Assembly (NCBI GenBank): GCA_021108055.1
Contig: JAIORR010000026.1
Span: 1-7,392 of the forward strand
DNA: 7,392 bases
Source of the DNA: Candidatus Cloacimonadota bacterium
Lineage (GTDB): Bacteria > Cloacimonadota > Cloacimonadia > Cloacimonadales > TCS61
Direction: 5' to 3'
The position numbers and the translations under genes are program-made. The notes beneath the pieces were generated by a model. That model did no database searches, had not been told where the DNA came from, and saw only the letters and a program-made list of their open reading frames with translations. Below are positions 1 to 6,152 of this stretch, piece by piece. Every line of letters starts with the position of its first letter. Positions within the stretch are counted from its first letter, which is position 1.

Positions 1-25
1 AGAGAATAAATGGTAAACACACCTC

Positions 26-79
26 CCGACTAAAGTCGGACTCCTACGCCCAAGGCGTATAAATCTCAAGAGGAGATTT
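26..79. repeat. three tandem short palindromes with AA-containing loops
   Basis: Three back-to-back hairpins are visible. Positions 26-39 read CCGACT-aa-AGTCGG (6 bp stem). Positions 45-59 read TACGCC-caa-GGCGTA (6 bp stem). Positions 61-79 read AAATCTC-aagag-GAGATTT (7 bp stem). The stems differ in sequence but share size and an AA-containing loop. None is followed by a T-run, so simple intrinsic terminators are unlikely. They look like REP-like or decayed repeat-element debris. A similar cluster closes the window at 7297-7372. Confidence 0.6.
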
Positions 80-80
80 T

Positions 81-109
81 CTCTGTGCTCTCCGTGTCTC
101 TGTGGTAAA
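81..109 (-). repeat. dispersed purine/pyrimidine-biased repeat in the ferredoxin leader
   Basis: The plus strand is almost pure CT/GT text. Read on the minus strand it is TTTACCACAGAGACACGGAG followed by AGCACAGAG, built of units of about 9-10 bases of the CACAGAGA type. From general knowledge, similar CACAGAGACACAGAG-like repeats occur in many environmental bacterial genomes. It ends about 6 bases before the ferredoxin Shine-Dalgarno site, so it forms part of the leader. A diverged copy in the opposite orientation follows the gene at 322-354. Confidence 0.6.
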
Positions 110-115
110 AATCAG

Positions 116-121
116 AGGAGG
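116..121 (+). promoter_or_regulatory. Shine-Dalgarno site of the ferredoxin gene
   Basis: AGGAGG lies 4 bases before the ATG at 126. It fixes the start there rather than at an in-frame GTG at 102, which lies inside the dispersed repeat. Confidence 0.85.
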
Positions 122-125
122 AAAC

Positions 126-314
126 ATGAAATTTAAAGTAGATCAGGAATTATGTATCGGCTGCGGAGCGTGTGAAGCTACCTGTCCGGAAGTATTTAAA
201 TTAATCGACGATAAATCTCAAGTGAAGTTGGATCCGGTTCCGGAAGAATTTCAAGAGAGTGCTTTGGAAGCGGAAGACGGTTGTCCGGTTGAGGCTATTT
301 CACATGAAGAGTAG
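126..314 (+). CDS. monocluster [4Fe-4S] ferredoxin, 62 aa
   Basis: This is a small cytoplasmic electron carrier of the single-cluster ferredoxin family (Thermotoga/Desulfovibrio type, usually about 60 residues). The N-terminal motif CIGCGACEATCP gives Cys10, Cys13 and Cys16. The C-terminal DGCPVEAI gives Cys53, followed by Pro. By family precedent these four Cys bind one [4Fe-4S] cluster. Cys20 is also present. In Thermotoga ferredoxin the equivalent Cys forms a disulfide with a Cys in the middle of the chain, and no such partner exists here (residues 21-52 contain no Cys). The second cluster motif of 2[4Fe-4S] ferredoxins is absent, and the length shows this is not truncation. The ATG at 126 is supported by AGGAGG at 116-121. 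The gene stands alone, with dispersed repeats on both sides, so the redox partner cannot be read from context. Confidence 0.93.
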   Translation: MKFKVDQELCIGCGACEATCPEVFKLIDDKSQVKLDPVPEEFQESALEAEDGCPVEAISHEE

Positions 315-321
315 ACGGAAA

Positions 322-354
322 TTTAGCCGCTAAGGACGCGAAGGGTACACGAAG
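322..354 (+). repeat. second, inverted copy of the dispersed repeat, downstream of ferredoxin
   Basis: It starts 7 bases after the ferredoxin stop with TTTAGCCGCTAAGGACGCGA and ends in ACACGAAG. It has the same organisation as the minus-strand reading of 81-109: TTTA, then CC, then purine-rich GACRCGRAG units ending in ACAGAG/ACGAAG. The two copies are diverged and inverted, with their TTTA ends facing the gene. Kinship is judged by eye only. Confidence 0.5.
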
Positions 355-405
355 AAAAACTAATTGTTGGTTTGAATAAAATTGATTTCAGTCCAAAATA
401 GAAAG

Positions 406-435
406 AAGCTCCGATAATGTTCGGAGCTTTTTTTT
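406..435. terminator. bidirectional intrinsic terminator between convergent genes
   Basis: AAGCTCCGA (406-414) and TCGGAGCTT (421-429) form a perfect 9 bp stem with a 6-base loop. A T-run follows at 430-435, making it a textbook rho-independent terminator for plus-strand transcription from the ferredoxin gene. Read on the minus strand, the hairpin lies just past the helicase stop codon (434-436) and is followed by a T-rich but interrupted stretch (complement of 397-405). It could therefore also end helicase transcription. Confidence 0.85.
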
Positions 436-1720
436 ATCTTTTTTTTCTGAATGACTTTGATCTATCCTCTCTCTTTTTCTTTGCGGCAAAGAATTCTTGC
501 TTTCTTTGTTGTTTCTCTTTTTCCCATTCTTTTTTCTCATTAGTTGTCATTGGTTTTTCTGTTTGAGGAAATGGGTTTTCTTTCACGATTTCTATTTTTT
601 GCCTGATCAATTTTTCGATCTCTCTGATATAGGCGTTTTCTTCCGGTTCGCAGATAGATATCGCACTTCCTTCTTCCCCCGCTCTCCCGGTTCTACCGAT
701 TCTGTGAACATAAGTTTCGGCTATATTTGGAATATCATAATTGACGACATATTTCAGCTTGTTGATGTCGATACCTCTCGCTGCGATATCCGTCGCCACC
801 AACACCCTGATCTCTCCGGCTTTGAATTGTGCCAAAGCTTTCTGCCTGTTATTTTGGGTTTTATCACCGTGGATTGCGGCAGCTTTGATCTTTTGTTTTT
901 TCAGGTTACGCACTATTCTGTCGCATCCGTGTTTAGTTCTGGAAAATAGTAATACATGAACGATTTTTGGATTCTGAAGTATATGGAACAACAGTTTTGT
1001 TTTACTTGATTTATTGGTATAATACAGATATTGTTGAATTATTTCAACGGTTGGAGCTTCCGGACTGACTTCGATTTTCGTTGGATTCCTCAGAATTTTG
1101 CGGGAAAGTTCTACGATATTCTTCGGCATTGTAGCAGAGAAAAACAACGATTGTCGCTTCACCGGTAGTTTCGCGATGATCTTCCGAATATCGTGAATGA
1201 AACCCATATCCAGCATCCGGTCAGCTTCGTCCAATACAAAGTATTCGACGTCTTTCAATCTGATAAATCCTTGATCCATCAAATCCAGAAGCCTGCCGGG
1301 AGTTGCTACGAGAACATCTACGCCTTGTCGCAAAGCATCCGTTTGGGCTTTCTGCTTCACACCTCCGAAAATGACAGTATTCTTGATCCCGGTAAATTTC
1401 CCGTAAAGCGTAAAACTCTCAGCGATCTGGATCGCCAATTCACGCGTAGGAGTTATGATCAGTGATCTGATCTTGCGAGAGTTGCTTTTTCCCTGGCGTT
1501 CGTGATAGAGATGCTGCAAGATCGGAATGGCAAATGCGGCAGTTTTTCCTGTGCCTGTTTGAGCACAACCCAAGACATCATTTCTTCTCAGCACCAACGG
1601 AATAGCTTTTATTTGTATTGGTGTAGGTTCTATGTATTTCTTTTCTTTTATGGCTTTCAGGAGGGGTTGGATGAGACCCAAATTTTCAAATCGCTCTGTT
1701 CTTTTTATTTCTTTATTCAA
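434..1720 (-). CDS. DEAD-box ATP-dependent RNA helicase, RhlE-like, 428 aa
   Basis: This is an RNA-unwinding enzyme of superfamily 2, expected to act in the cytoplasm on ribosome assembly, mRNA decay or cold adaptation. All core motifs are present in order: Q motif with Phe11 and Gln36, motif I AQTGTGKT (53-60), Ia PTREL (91-95), GG (119-120), Ib TPGR (140-143), II DEAD (164-167), III SAT (195-197), V ATDIAARGID (309-318) and VI HRIGRTGRAG (339-348). Both RecA-like domains are therefore complete. A highly charged, Lys/Arg-rich tail from about residue 395 to the end is typical of RhlE-type proteins and probably adds RNA affinity. The start is TTG, because a stop codon lies in frame a few codons upstream and no ATG is available near the Q motif. 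AAGGA lies about 8 bases before it. The TTG overlaps the TGA of the short upstream frame at 1717-1839 (TTGA), which suggests translational coupling. The subfamily name is less certain than the DEAD-box call. Confidence 0.95.
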   Translation of the reverse strand: MNKEIKRTERFENLGLIQPLLKAIKEKKYIEPTPIQIKAIPLVLRRNDVLGCAQTGTGKTAAFAIPILQHLYHERQGKSNSRKIRSLIITPTRELAIQIAESFTLYGKFTGIKNTVIFGGVKQKAQTDALRQGVDVLVATPGRLLDLMDQGFIRLKDVEYFVLDEADRMLDMGFIHDIRKIIAKLPVKRQSLFFSATMPKNIVELSRKILRNPTKIEVSPEAPTVEIIQQYLYYTNKSSKTKLLFHILQNPKIVHVLLFSRTKHGCDRIVRNLKKQKIKAAAIHGDKTQNNRQKALAQFKAGEIRVLVATDIAARGIDINKLKYVVNYDIPNIAETYVHRIGRTGRAGEEGSAISICEPEENAYIREIEKLIRQKIEIVKENPFPQTEKPMTTNEKKEWEKEKQQRKQEFFAAKKKREDRSKSFRKKR

Positions 1721-1839
1721 TTTAATTTTCCTTTTGCTTTATTAAGAGCATAACTTCCGAAAAGGTAAATAAATTTTGTATCTTTAATTTTTTCCAGAAT
1801 ATTTTTTTTAATTAAATCTAAGTCTTTTTGAGAATACAT
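1717..1839 (-). pseudogene. truncated minimal nucleotidyltransferase (MNT-like) reading frame, 40 aa
   Basis: A 40-codon minus-strand frame starts at ATG 1839-1837 and ends at TGA 1719-1717. Its end, FIYLFGSYALNKAKGK followed by LN, matches the start of minimal nucleotidyltransferase domains (pattern LFGSYARGxAxxxSDIDL). It has the Gly-Ser of the GS motif, preceded by the usual helix and beta strand (residues about 1-28). The frame stops where the catalytic DxD aspartates should appear, so it cannot be an active transferase. It looks like a gene remnant whose 3' part was lost, joining it to the helicase. Even so, it keeps a strong Shine-Dalgarno site (GGAGG, 1849-1845), and its TGA overlaps the helicase TTG start by two bases, so it may survive as a leader peptide that brings ribosomes to the helicase. 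MNT proteins are often partners of HEPN toxins; no HEPN gene is seen here. Family assignment rests on one motif. Confidence 0.6.
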
Positions 1840-1844
1840 TTAAT

Positions 1845-1849
1845 CCTCC
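1845..1849 (-). promoter_or_regulatory. Shine-Dalgarno site of the short MNT-like frame
   Basis: GGAGG on the minus strand lies 5 bases before the ATG at 1839. It is much stronger than the site in front of the helicase TTG. It directly follows the intergenic repeat element ending at 1851. Confidence 0.75.
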
Positions 1850-1850
1850 G

Positions 1851-1916
1851 AATTTCACCTTCGCAGAAAAATTTCCGATATGTTTCGGTCAAGTTCAAAA
1901 CTGAATTTGAGTATCA
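1851..1916 (-). repeat. intergenic element, copy 1 (leader of the MNT-like frame and helicase)
   Basis: On the plus strand it begins AATTTCACCTTCGCAGAAAA and reaches GTCAAGTT at 1888-1895 and AGTATCA at 1910-1916. Copy 2 at 3380-3445 has the same blocks at identical spacing. By eye 32 of the first 45 positions match without gaps, the two ends being conserved and the middle variable. The middle of this copy holds CCGA-N6-TCGG. Both copies lie upstream of minus-strand genes. This one lies between the promoter at 1960-1988 and the Shine-Dalgarno site, so it would be transcribed. Confidence 0.6.
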
Positions 1917-1959
1917 CTTTTCTGTTTATCTTGGTATTTTTGGTGTTGAAAATTAATCC

Positions 1960-1988
1960 ATTATAATTTGGGTATTAATAACAATCAA
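1960..1988 (-). promoter_or_regulatory. sigma-70-type promoter for the MNT-like frame and helicase
   Basis: On the minus strand, TTGATT (1988-1983) is followed after exactly 17 bases by a perfect TATAAT (1965-1960). It starts 5 bases past the stop of the dehydrogenase gene and predicts an RNA start near 1953. The leader would be about 115 bases and contain intergenic element copy 1. Not tested experimentally. Confidence 0.6.
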
Positions 1989-1992
1989 TGCA

Positions 1993-3312
1993 TCATTCAA
2001 TTATTCTCTTTTGATGACAATATTTTATTCCGAATTCCTCAAGTTCCTCAAGAACAGGATTATATATCTCCGGGTAAATAGGTAATACTGAACCTCTCAA
2101 TGTAATTTTTCCTTCTAATATCAATCTTGTAGCAATAGCTACAGGTAATGAAACAGTTCTTGCCATTGCACTATCGCCTCCCTGAATCCCATTAACTACC
2201 ATTGTTGACGACCATTTTTCCCTTGTGCCGTTAAAATCAACAATAATATCATCATGAATGATCGCCATATCTTTTTCATGCGTATGATACGACATTTTTT
2301 TCAGCATCAAATCAACCAACACATCTACATTCGAACCTTTTTTAACGACTATTTGTTTATCTTCGAAGAACCCCAGCCATCTCAATTTATTAATAAAATC
2401 ATCATTTGTTTCCAGGTTAAAGAAATCGGCAATTGCCTCTGCCCCATCTTTAGAAGAGTTTACAAGACGACTCATAAACTCATTATATGTTACATTATCC
2501 AAATTATGAACAGTTTGATAATCTAACAGTTTCAGCTTCATGAATTTTCTTATTGTATTGCACCAGCCTGTAAACCTGAGTAAACCTCTGTAGAAACTTA
2601 CATCATCATCGAGTTTATAAGGTTCTTTATAAACTGCACATTTTCTGTTGGGATATGTTTCAAAGGTTCCCAGACCTTCAAGGTCAACAATACGGAAATG
2701 ATCAAAAAGATTTGTTGCCCGGATAATTTTACCTTCCTTAATATATTCTCCGGTAGCCATAGCTGATTTCATCAGTCCCTTTGGATTCCACGAAAACTTG
2801 TAACCAAAAGGATTCCTGTTATCTTCAAATGAAGGTAATCCTGCTCCGTAAGAATCAAGGCTAATAACTTTGCCTTCTTTTCTTTTAATTTCATCTATAG
2901 ACTTTTTTATACCCATATGATCGATACCCGGATCTTCACCGATTTCGTTTAAGATTATCACATCTGCCTTTTTAGCTTCTTCGTCCATTGCTGTAACTTC
3001 GGGAATCGTAAAATCTGTGTGTATCATATGTTTTTTGTGTTTTATACATATCTTTGCTGATTCTATTTGATAAACAGGAGGGATAAAATTTACTACTAAG
3101 TCAGCTTCAGGAACCATTTTGTCGAGCTTCTCAAAATCCGTAGCATCCCATTGAATTATAGTTGTATTTTCTCTTCCTGCTATTATTGCATGAGCTTTCG
3201 ATACTGTTCTTGTTGCCATAATTACATGATAATTGCATTTATCCAAAAAATAATCCACTGCCGGTTTAACTACCATTCCAGCACCTAAAACTAAAATTTT
3301 CTTTTTGTCCAT
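1993..3312 (-). CDS. saccharopine reductase-like dehydrogenase (LYS9 type), 439 aa
   Basis: This belongs to the saccharopine dehydrogenase (L-glutamate-forming) family. Family members reversibly interconvert saccharopine with 2-aminoadipate 6-semialdehyde plus glutamate, using NADP(H), in lysine synthesis or breakdown. The N-terminal Rossmann domain shows the dinucleotide motif GAGMVVKP (10-17) after a beta strand. Family signatures follow: NEIGEDPGIDH (122-132), SYGAGLPSFE (154-163) and NPFGYKFSWNPKG (167-179). The length of about 440 residues is that of a stand-alone reductase, not the bifunctional animal enzyme. The start at ATG 3312 is supported by AAAGGA, 6-7 bases upstream. No other lysine gene is adjacent, so pathway direction and exact substrate cannot be decided. 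A related opine-type imine substrate is possible. Confidence 0.85.
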   Translation of the reverse strand: MDKKKILVLGAGMVVKPAVDYFLDKCNYHVIMATRTVSKAHAIIAGRENTTIIQWDATDFEKLDKMVPEADLVVNFIPPVYQIESAKICIKHKKHMIHTDFTIPEVTAMDEEAKKADVIILNEIGEDPGIDHMGIKKSIDEIKRKEGKVISLDSYGAGLPSFEDNRNPFGYKFSWNPKGLMKSAMATGEYIKEGKIIRATNLFDHFRIVDLEGLGTFETYPNRKCAVYKEPYKLDDDVSFYRGLLRFTGWCNTIRKFMKLKLLDYQTVHNLDNVTYNEFMSRLVNSSKDGAEAIADFFNLETNDDFINKLRWLGFFEDKQIVVKKGSNVDVLVDLMLKKMSYHTHEKDMAIIHDDIIVDFNGTREKWSSTMVVNGIQGGDSAMARTVSLPVAIATRLILEGKITLRGSVLPIYPEIYNPVLEELEEFGIKYCHQKRIIE

Positions 3313-3348
3313 AATAAGTCCTTTTAAATAAATTAATTATTTACTTTT

Positions 3349-3354
3349 ATTATA
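3349..3354 (-). promoter_or_regulatory. candidate -10 element of the dehydrogenase gene
   Basis: A perfect TATAAT on the minus strand ends 36 bases before the ATG at 3312, a sensible distance. I find no good -35 hexamer at 16-18 bases (GGGTGA or similar), so the promoter is tentative and may depend on an activator. Intergenic element copy 2 lies just upstream. Confidence 0.4.
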
Positions 3355-3379
3355 AAATTTCATTTAAACTATCACCCTT

Positions 3380-3445
3380 AATTTCACCTTTGCAGAAAAA
3401 ACTTATCGCAATTACCGTCAAGTTTTTCGATTTTTAACAGTATTA
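3380..3445 (-). repeat. intergenic element, copy 2 (upstream of the dehydrogenase)
   Basis: On the plus strand it begins AATTTCACCTTTGCAGAAAA, with GTCAAGTT at 3417-3424 and AGTATTA at 3439-3445. The spacing matches copy 1 at 1851-1916 exactly. It lies in the divergent region between the dehydrogenase (minus) and the ABC ATPase (plus). Unlike copy 1, it sits upstream of the candidate -10 element rather than in the predicted leader. Confidence 0.6.
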
Positions 3446-3450
3446 AGCTT

Positions 3451-3523
3451 TTGCCATTAGTTTTTGCCTTTCAAATATAATTTTCTTTTTGATTTGACAT
3501 TAAATTAAATCATCAAGTTAAGT
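3451..3523 (+). promoter_or_regulatory. candidate promoter region of the ABC exporter operon
   Basis: Two overlapping possibilities are visible. TTGCCA (3451-3456) is followed after 19 bases by a perfect TATAAT (3476-3481). Further on, a perfect TTGACA (3494-3499) is followed by only a poor -10 match, TTAAGT at 3518-3523. The second sits in the module TTCTTTTTGATTTGACATT (3483-3501), which is 18/19 identical to the stretch at 6091-6109 before the thioredoxin operon. Which one is used cannot be decided from sequence. Confidence 0.4.
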
Positions 3524-3550
3524 CTTTTTCAAAAAAATAAGGAATTCTTT

Positions 3551-4330
3551 ATGAGTAATAATTCGGTAATTTCCATCTCTGATCTTAAGATGAAATACAG
3601 CGAAGAATATGTGTTGAAAGGAATCGATCTGCAGATCGAGCCGGGACAGATAATTGGCTACATCGGACCAAATGGCGCAGGTAAGACAACAACTATCAAA
3701 GTTTTATTGGGCATGATCGATAATTTTGAAGGCAAGGTAGAAATTTTTGGGCAGGATATCACAAACGGTGATATCGAATTCAAAAAGAAAATTGGCTACG
3801 TTCCGGAAGGTGGAGAGATCTATGAAACCTTAACCGGACAGGAATACATCGAGTTCATCGGGAAGATTTACGGACTTGAGGATGATGTTGCAGCTACACG
3901 CGGCAGAAAAATGGCTGGATTTTTCAGCATTGAAGAAACTCTTGGAGACAGGATATCGTCTTATTCCAAAGGGATGAAACAGAAACTTCTCATCATCACC
4001 GCTCTCATTCATAATCCGCAGATCATAATCCTGGATGAGCCCTTGAATGGTTTGGATGCCAATAGTGTGCTGGTTTTTAAAGAAATACTTTCTAAACTGG
4101 CTGCTGCCGGGAAAACGATTTTTTACAGTTCCCACCTGATGGATGTTGTAGAAAAGATCAGTAATCGCATCATTCTGATTTCCGAAGGGCAGATCATTGC
4201 TGACGGAACTTTTGAGGAATTAAAAACATTAAGCGAAAAAGGTTCTCTGGAAGGAATATTCAATGAACTTACCGGATTTCATGAACATGAGCAGATTGCC
4301 AAAAAAATTATCGAAACATTAGAGAATTGA
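3551..4330 (+). CDS. ABC transporter ATP-binding protein (ABC-2/exporter type), 259 aa
   Basis: This is the cytoplasmic ATPase subunit that powers the permease encoded next door. Visible motifs are Walker A GPNGAGKT (39-46), the Q-loop region IGYVPEGGEIYE (81-92), signature YSKGMKQKL (138-146), Walker B IIILDEP (158-164) with catalytic Glu163, D-loop NGLD (166-169) and the H-loop His195 in SSHLMD. The usual Q-loop Gln is replaced by Glu86 and the signature is SKGMKQ rather than SGGQ. Both are common in the BcrA/DrrA-like exporter ATPases that pair with ABC-2-type permeases, so they are not defects. AAGGA at 3539-3543 supports the ATG. One base separates its stop from the permease start, indicating one operon. 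The substrate is not readable from sequence; members of this group export antibiotics, lipids, peptides or act in cell-envelope upkeep. Confidence 0.93.
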   Translation: MSNNSVISISDLKMKYSEEYVLKGIDLQIEPGQIIGYIGPNGAGKTTTIKVLLGMIDNFEGKVEIFGQDITNGDIEFKKKIGYVPEGGEIYETLTGQEYIEFIGKIYGLEDDVAATRGRKMAGFFSIEETLGDRISSYSKGMKQKLLIITALIHNPQIIILDEPLNGLDANSVLVFKEILSKLAAAGKTIFYSSHLMDVVEKISNRIILISEGQIIADGTFEELKTLSEKGSLEGIFNELTGFHEHEQIAKKIIETLEN

Positions 4331-4331
4331 T

Positions 4332-5981
4332 ATGAAAAAAATATTCCTGTTAAAAATCCTCGATTTGTTTGCTTTCCTGTTCAATGGGACAGATATGGAT
4401 TACCGGAAAGTAAGATTACTACTTCAACTGAAATTCAATTTAGATCGGCGTAGAACTCCTCTGGGATTCAGGAATGTACAATTAAAACCTGGAAAAGATC
4501 ACAATTTGTTCATATATTCCATCCTGTTTTACGGGCTTATGGGTCTTTTATTTCTTGGATTCATAGCAATAATATCATTCAAATCACCTCTATTGGGAAA
4601 CATAACTTTTTTTACAATCTTGATGGTCTTCATTTCCTATGCTGTCATCATCGAGTTCAGCCAGGATATGTTTGATCTTTCCGACCGGGAAATCTTACTC
4701 CCAAAGCCTGTAACTTACAAAGAGATCAACATGGCAAGAAACCTGCACATCATTATCTATATGCTGGAAATCGCCTTTGCGTTCAGCCTTCCTACACTTG
4801 TGTTCTGGGGAATCAGATTTGGAATCCTCACCTCTGTCATCTCAGTTTTCTCGATCGTTTTTTGCCTGTTCTTCATGTTCTTTTGTTCAGCGCTTTTCTA
4901 TGGAATACTGTTAAAGAACTTCTCCGGCGAGAAACTAAAAGATATCATCAACCTGATTCAGATCGTATCCGTAATCGCTGTTTTCATCGGCTATCAAGTT
5001 TTTGTTCAGACTTCTTTCCTCTGGTTTGAAAAAATTGATGTTTCCGGTATTTCAAATTTCATTTATCTTTTTCCTCCCACCTGGTTTGCTATGCCGGGAT
5101 TTATTGTTGCCCAAAATTCAGTTAATGTTCTATCATATTTGTCATGTATTTTGGGAATCGGACTGGCTTTGATCGGGTACGCACTTTATGTTTCCAGGAT
5201 GGCTCCGAGTTTCGAGAAAAATCTTTACAAATTGAATTTGATCGATACAAGTAAATCTAAAAAGCGTTCATCAATTGCAATGAAATTTACTAATCTTTTC
5301 CGTTCCAACATTTCACAAGCTTTTTATAAATTCTCTGTGATCATGTTATCTCGGGAACGTAAAATTAAACATTCGATCTATCCAATATTAGCCATGGGCT
5401 TGATCTTTCCTTTTATTATGATCTACAGGTTCATGGCAGATGCGGATGTGATAATTTCTGAAACAAAATATTTCTATTTCATATACTATACCATGATGAT
5501 GATGTTGCCGCTTTCCATTTATTTGAATTACAGCGAATACCACCGAGCAGCCTGGATATACAGATTCCTGCCGGTTAAATCTCCCGGAATTATTATCAAA
5601 TGCGGTCAGGTTGCAATGTTCTTTAAATATCAGATAGTTCTGTTAGCGGTAACAAGTATCTGCTATCTCTGGGTATGGAAATTCACAATTATCGAGCATA
5701 TCATCGTAATCATAATTAACATCCTGATCTTACAATTGATTTATCAAACTTTTGTTGGCAGTAAATTACCATTTTCAGAAGAATTGAAGACTGGGCAAAA
5801 TACAGCTTTCAAACAGGGAAGTTATTTGCTGACGGTATTTGTTTTTACGCCTCTTTTGGCAGGCATGCATTTTGCTTCAACTTTTTTCAATCATGGAATT
5901 TTTATTTATATTTTTCTACAAATTTGCGGATTCTGGTTACTATTTCGCAATCATTATAATGTAGCCTGGAAGGACTTATAG
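4332..5981 (+). CDS. ABC exporter permease subunit, about 12 membrane segments, 549 aa
   Basis: This is an integral inner-membrane protein, the likely channel partner of the ATPase at 3551-4330, from which it is separated by one base. Hydrophobic stretches are visible at about residues 59-83, 91-110, 135-160, 166-194, 207-227, 265-288, 347-367, 378-398, 432-450, 453-474, 497-517 and 522-540. The first six and last six are separated by a basic, soluble-looking loop (about 290-345). The stretch LSDREILLPKPVTYKEI (116-132), between membrane segments 2 and 3, resembles the cytoplasmic coupling region of large ABC-2-like permeases. Length is about twice that of a standard six-helix ABC-2 permease, so one chain may supply both transmembrane halves. 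The start at 4332 has only a weak upstream GAG and would rely on coupling. Met22 (ATG at 4395) is an alternative. Substrate unknown. Confidence 0.85.
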   Translation: MKKIFLLKILDLFAFLFNGTDMDYRKVRLLLQLKFNLDRRRTPLGFRNVQLKPGKDHNLFIYSILFYGLMGLLFLGFIAIISFKSPLLGNITFFTILMVFISYAVIIEFSQDMFDLSDREILLPKPVTYKEINMARNLHIIIYMLEIAFAFSLPTLVFWGIRFGILTSVISVFSIVFCLFFMFFCSALFYGILLKNFSGEKLKDIINLIQIVSVIAVFIGYQVFVQTSFLWFEKIDVSGISNFIYLFPPTWFAMPGFIVAQNSVNVLSYLSCILGIGLALIGYALYVSRMAPSFEKNLYKLNLIDTSKSKKRSSIAMKFTNLFRSNISQAFYKFSVIMLSRERKIKHSIYPILAMGLIFPFIMIYRFMADADVIISETKYFYFIYYTMMMMLPLSIYLNYSEYHRAAWIYRFLPVKSPGIIIKCGQVAMFFKYQIVLLAVTSICYLWVWKFTIIEHIIVIIINILILQLIYQTFVGSKLPFSEELKTGQNTAFKQGSYLLTVFVFTPLLAGMHFASTFFNHGIFIYIFLQICGFWLLFRNHYNVAWKDL

Positions 5982-6090
5982 AAATTAATCTCTGGTCAGG
6001 AAGATGCTTTTTGTAACCTAAAATAAATGCTTTCCAAAATGATCCGTAGAAGATCGGAGTGAAAATTTGGAAGAAGAAATATCATTCTTT

Positions 6091-6129
6091 TTCTTTTTTA
6101 TTTGACATTGTGAATTATTCAGTTATATT
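6091..6129 (+). promoter_or_regulatory. sigma-70-type promoter of the thioredoxin-glutaredoxin operon
   Basis: A perfect TTGACA (6102-6107) is followed after 16 bases by TATATT (6124-6129), with a T-rich stretch just upstream at 6091-6099. RNA would start near 6136 and give a leader of about 58 bases containing the repeat at 6153-6180. The promoter lies inside an in-frame upstream extension of the thioredoxin frame, which argues that the protein starts at 6194 and not earlier. Confidence 0.65.
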
Positions 6130-6152
6130 AATTATCAAAATAGGAAAAATAA

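Noticed and set aside
26..79. CRISPR-like or terminator interpretation of the tandem palindromes
   Set aside because: There are no repeated identical units with spacers and no T-runs. The stems differ from each other.
102..125. Possible GTG start of ferredoxin at 102
   Set aside because: It lies in the dispersed repeat and would read through the AGGAGG that serves the ATG at 126. The family's usual length fits the shorter form.
497..1753. Several plus-strand open frames (497-949, 741-959, 1193-1465, 1502-1753) opposite the helicase
   Set aside because: They are antisense shadows of the motif-complete helicase gene, have low-complexity Phe/Ser-rich translations and lack ribosome binding sites.
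1962..1967. TATAAT on the plus strand as a plus-strand promoter
   Set aside because: There is no -35 at suitable distance and no plus-strand gene follows. The overlapping minus-strand TATAAT with TTGATT at 17 bases is the better reading.
6040..6059. TCCG-N8-CGGA near 6042-6058 as a terminator after the permease gene
   Set aside because: Only a 4 bp stem with no T-run follows. No convincing terminator is seen between 5982 and 6090.
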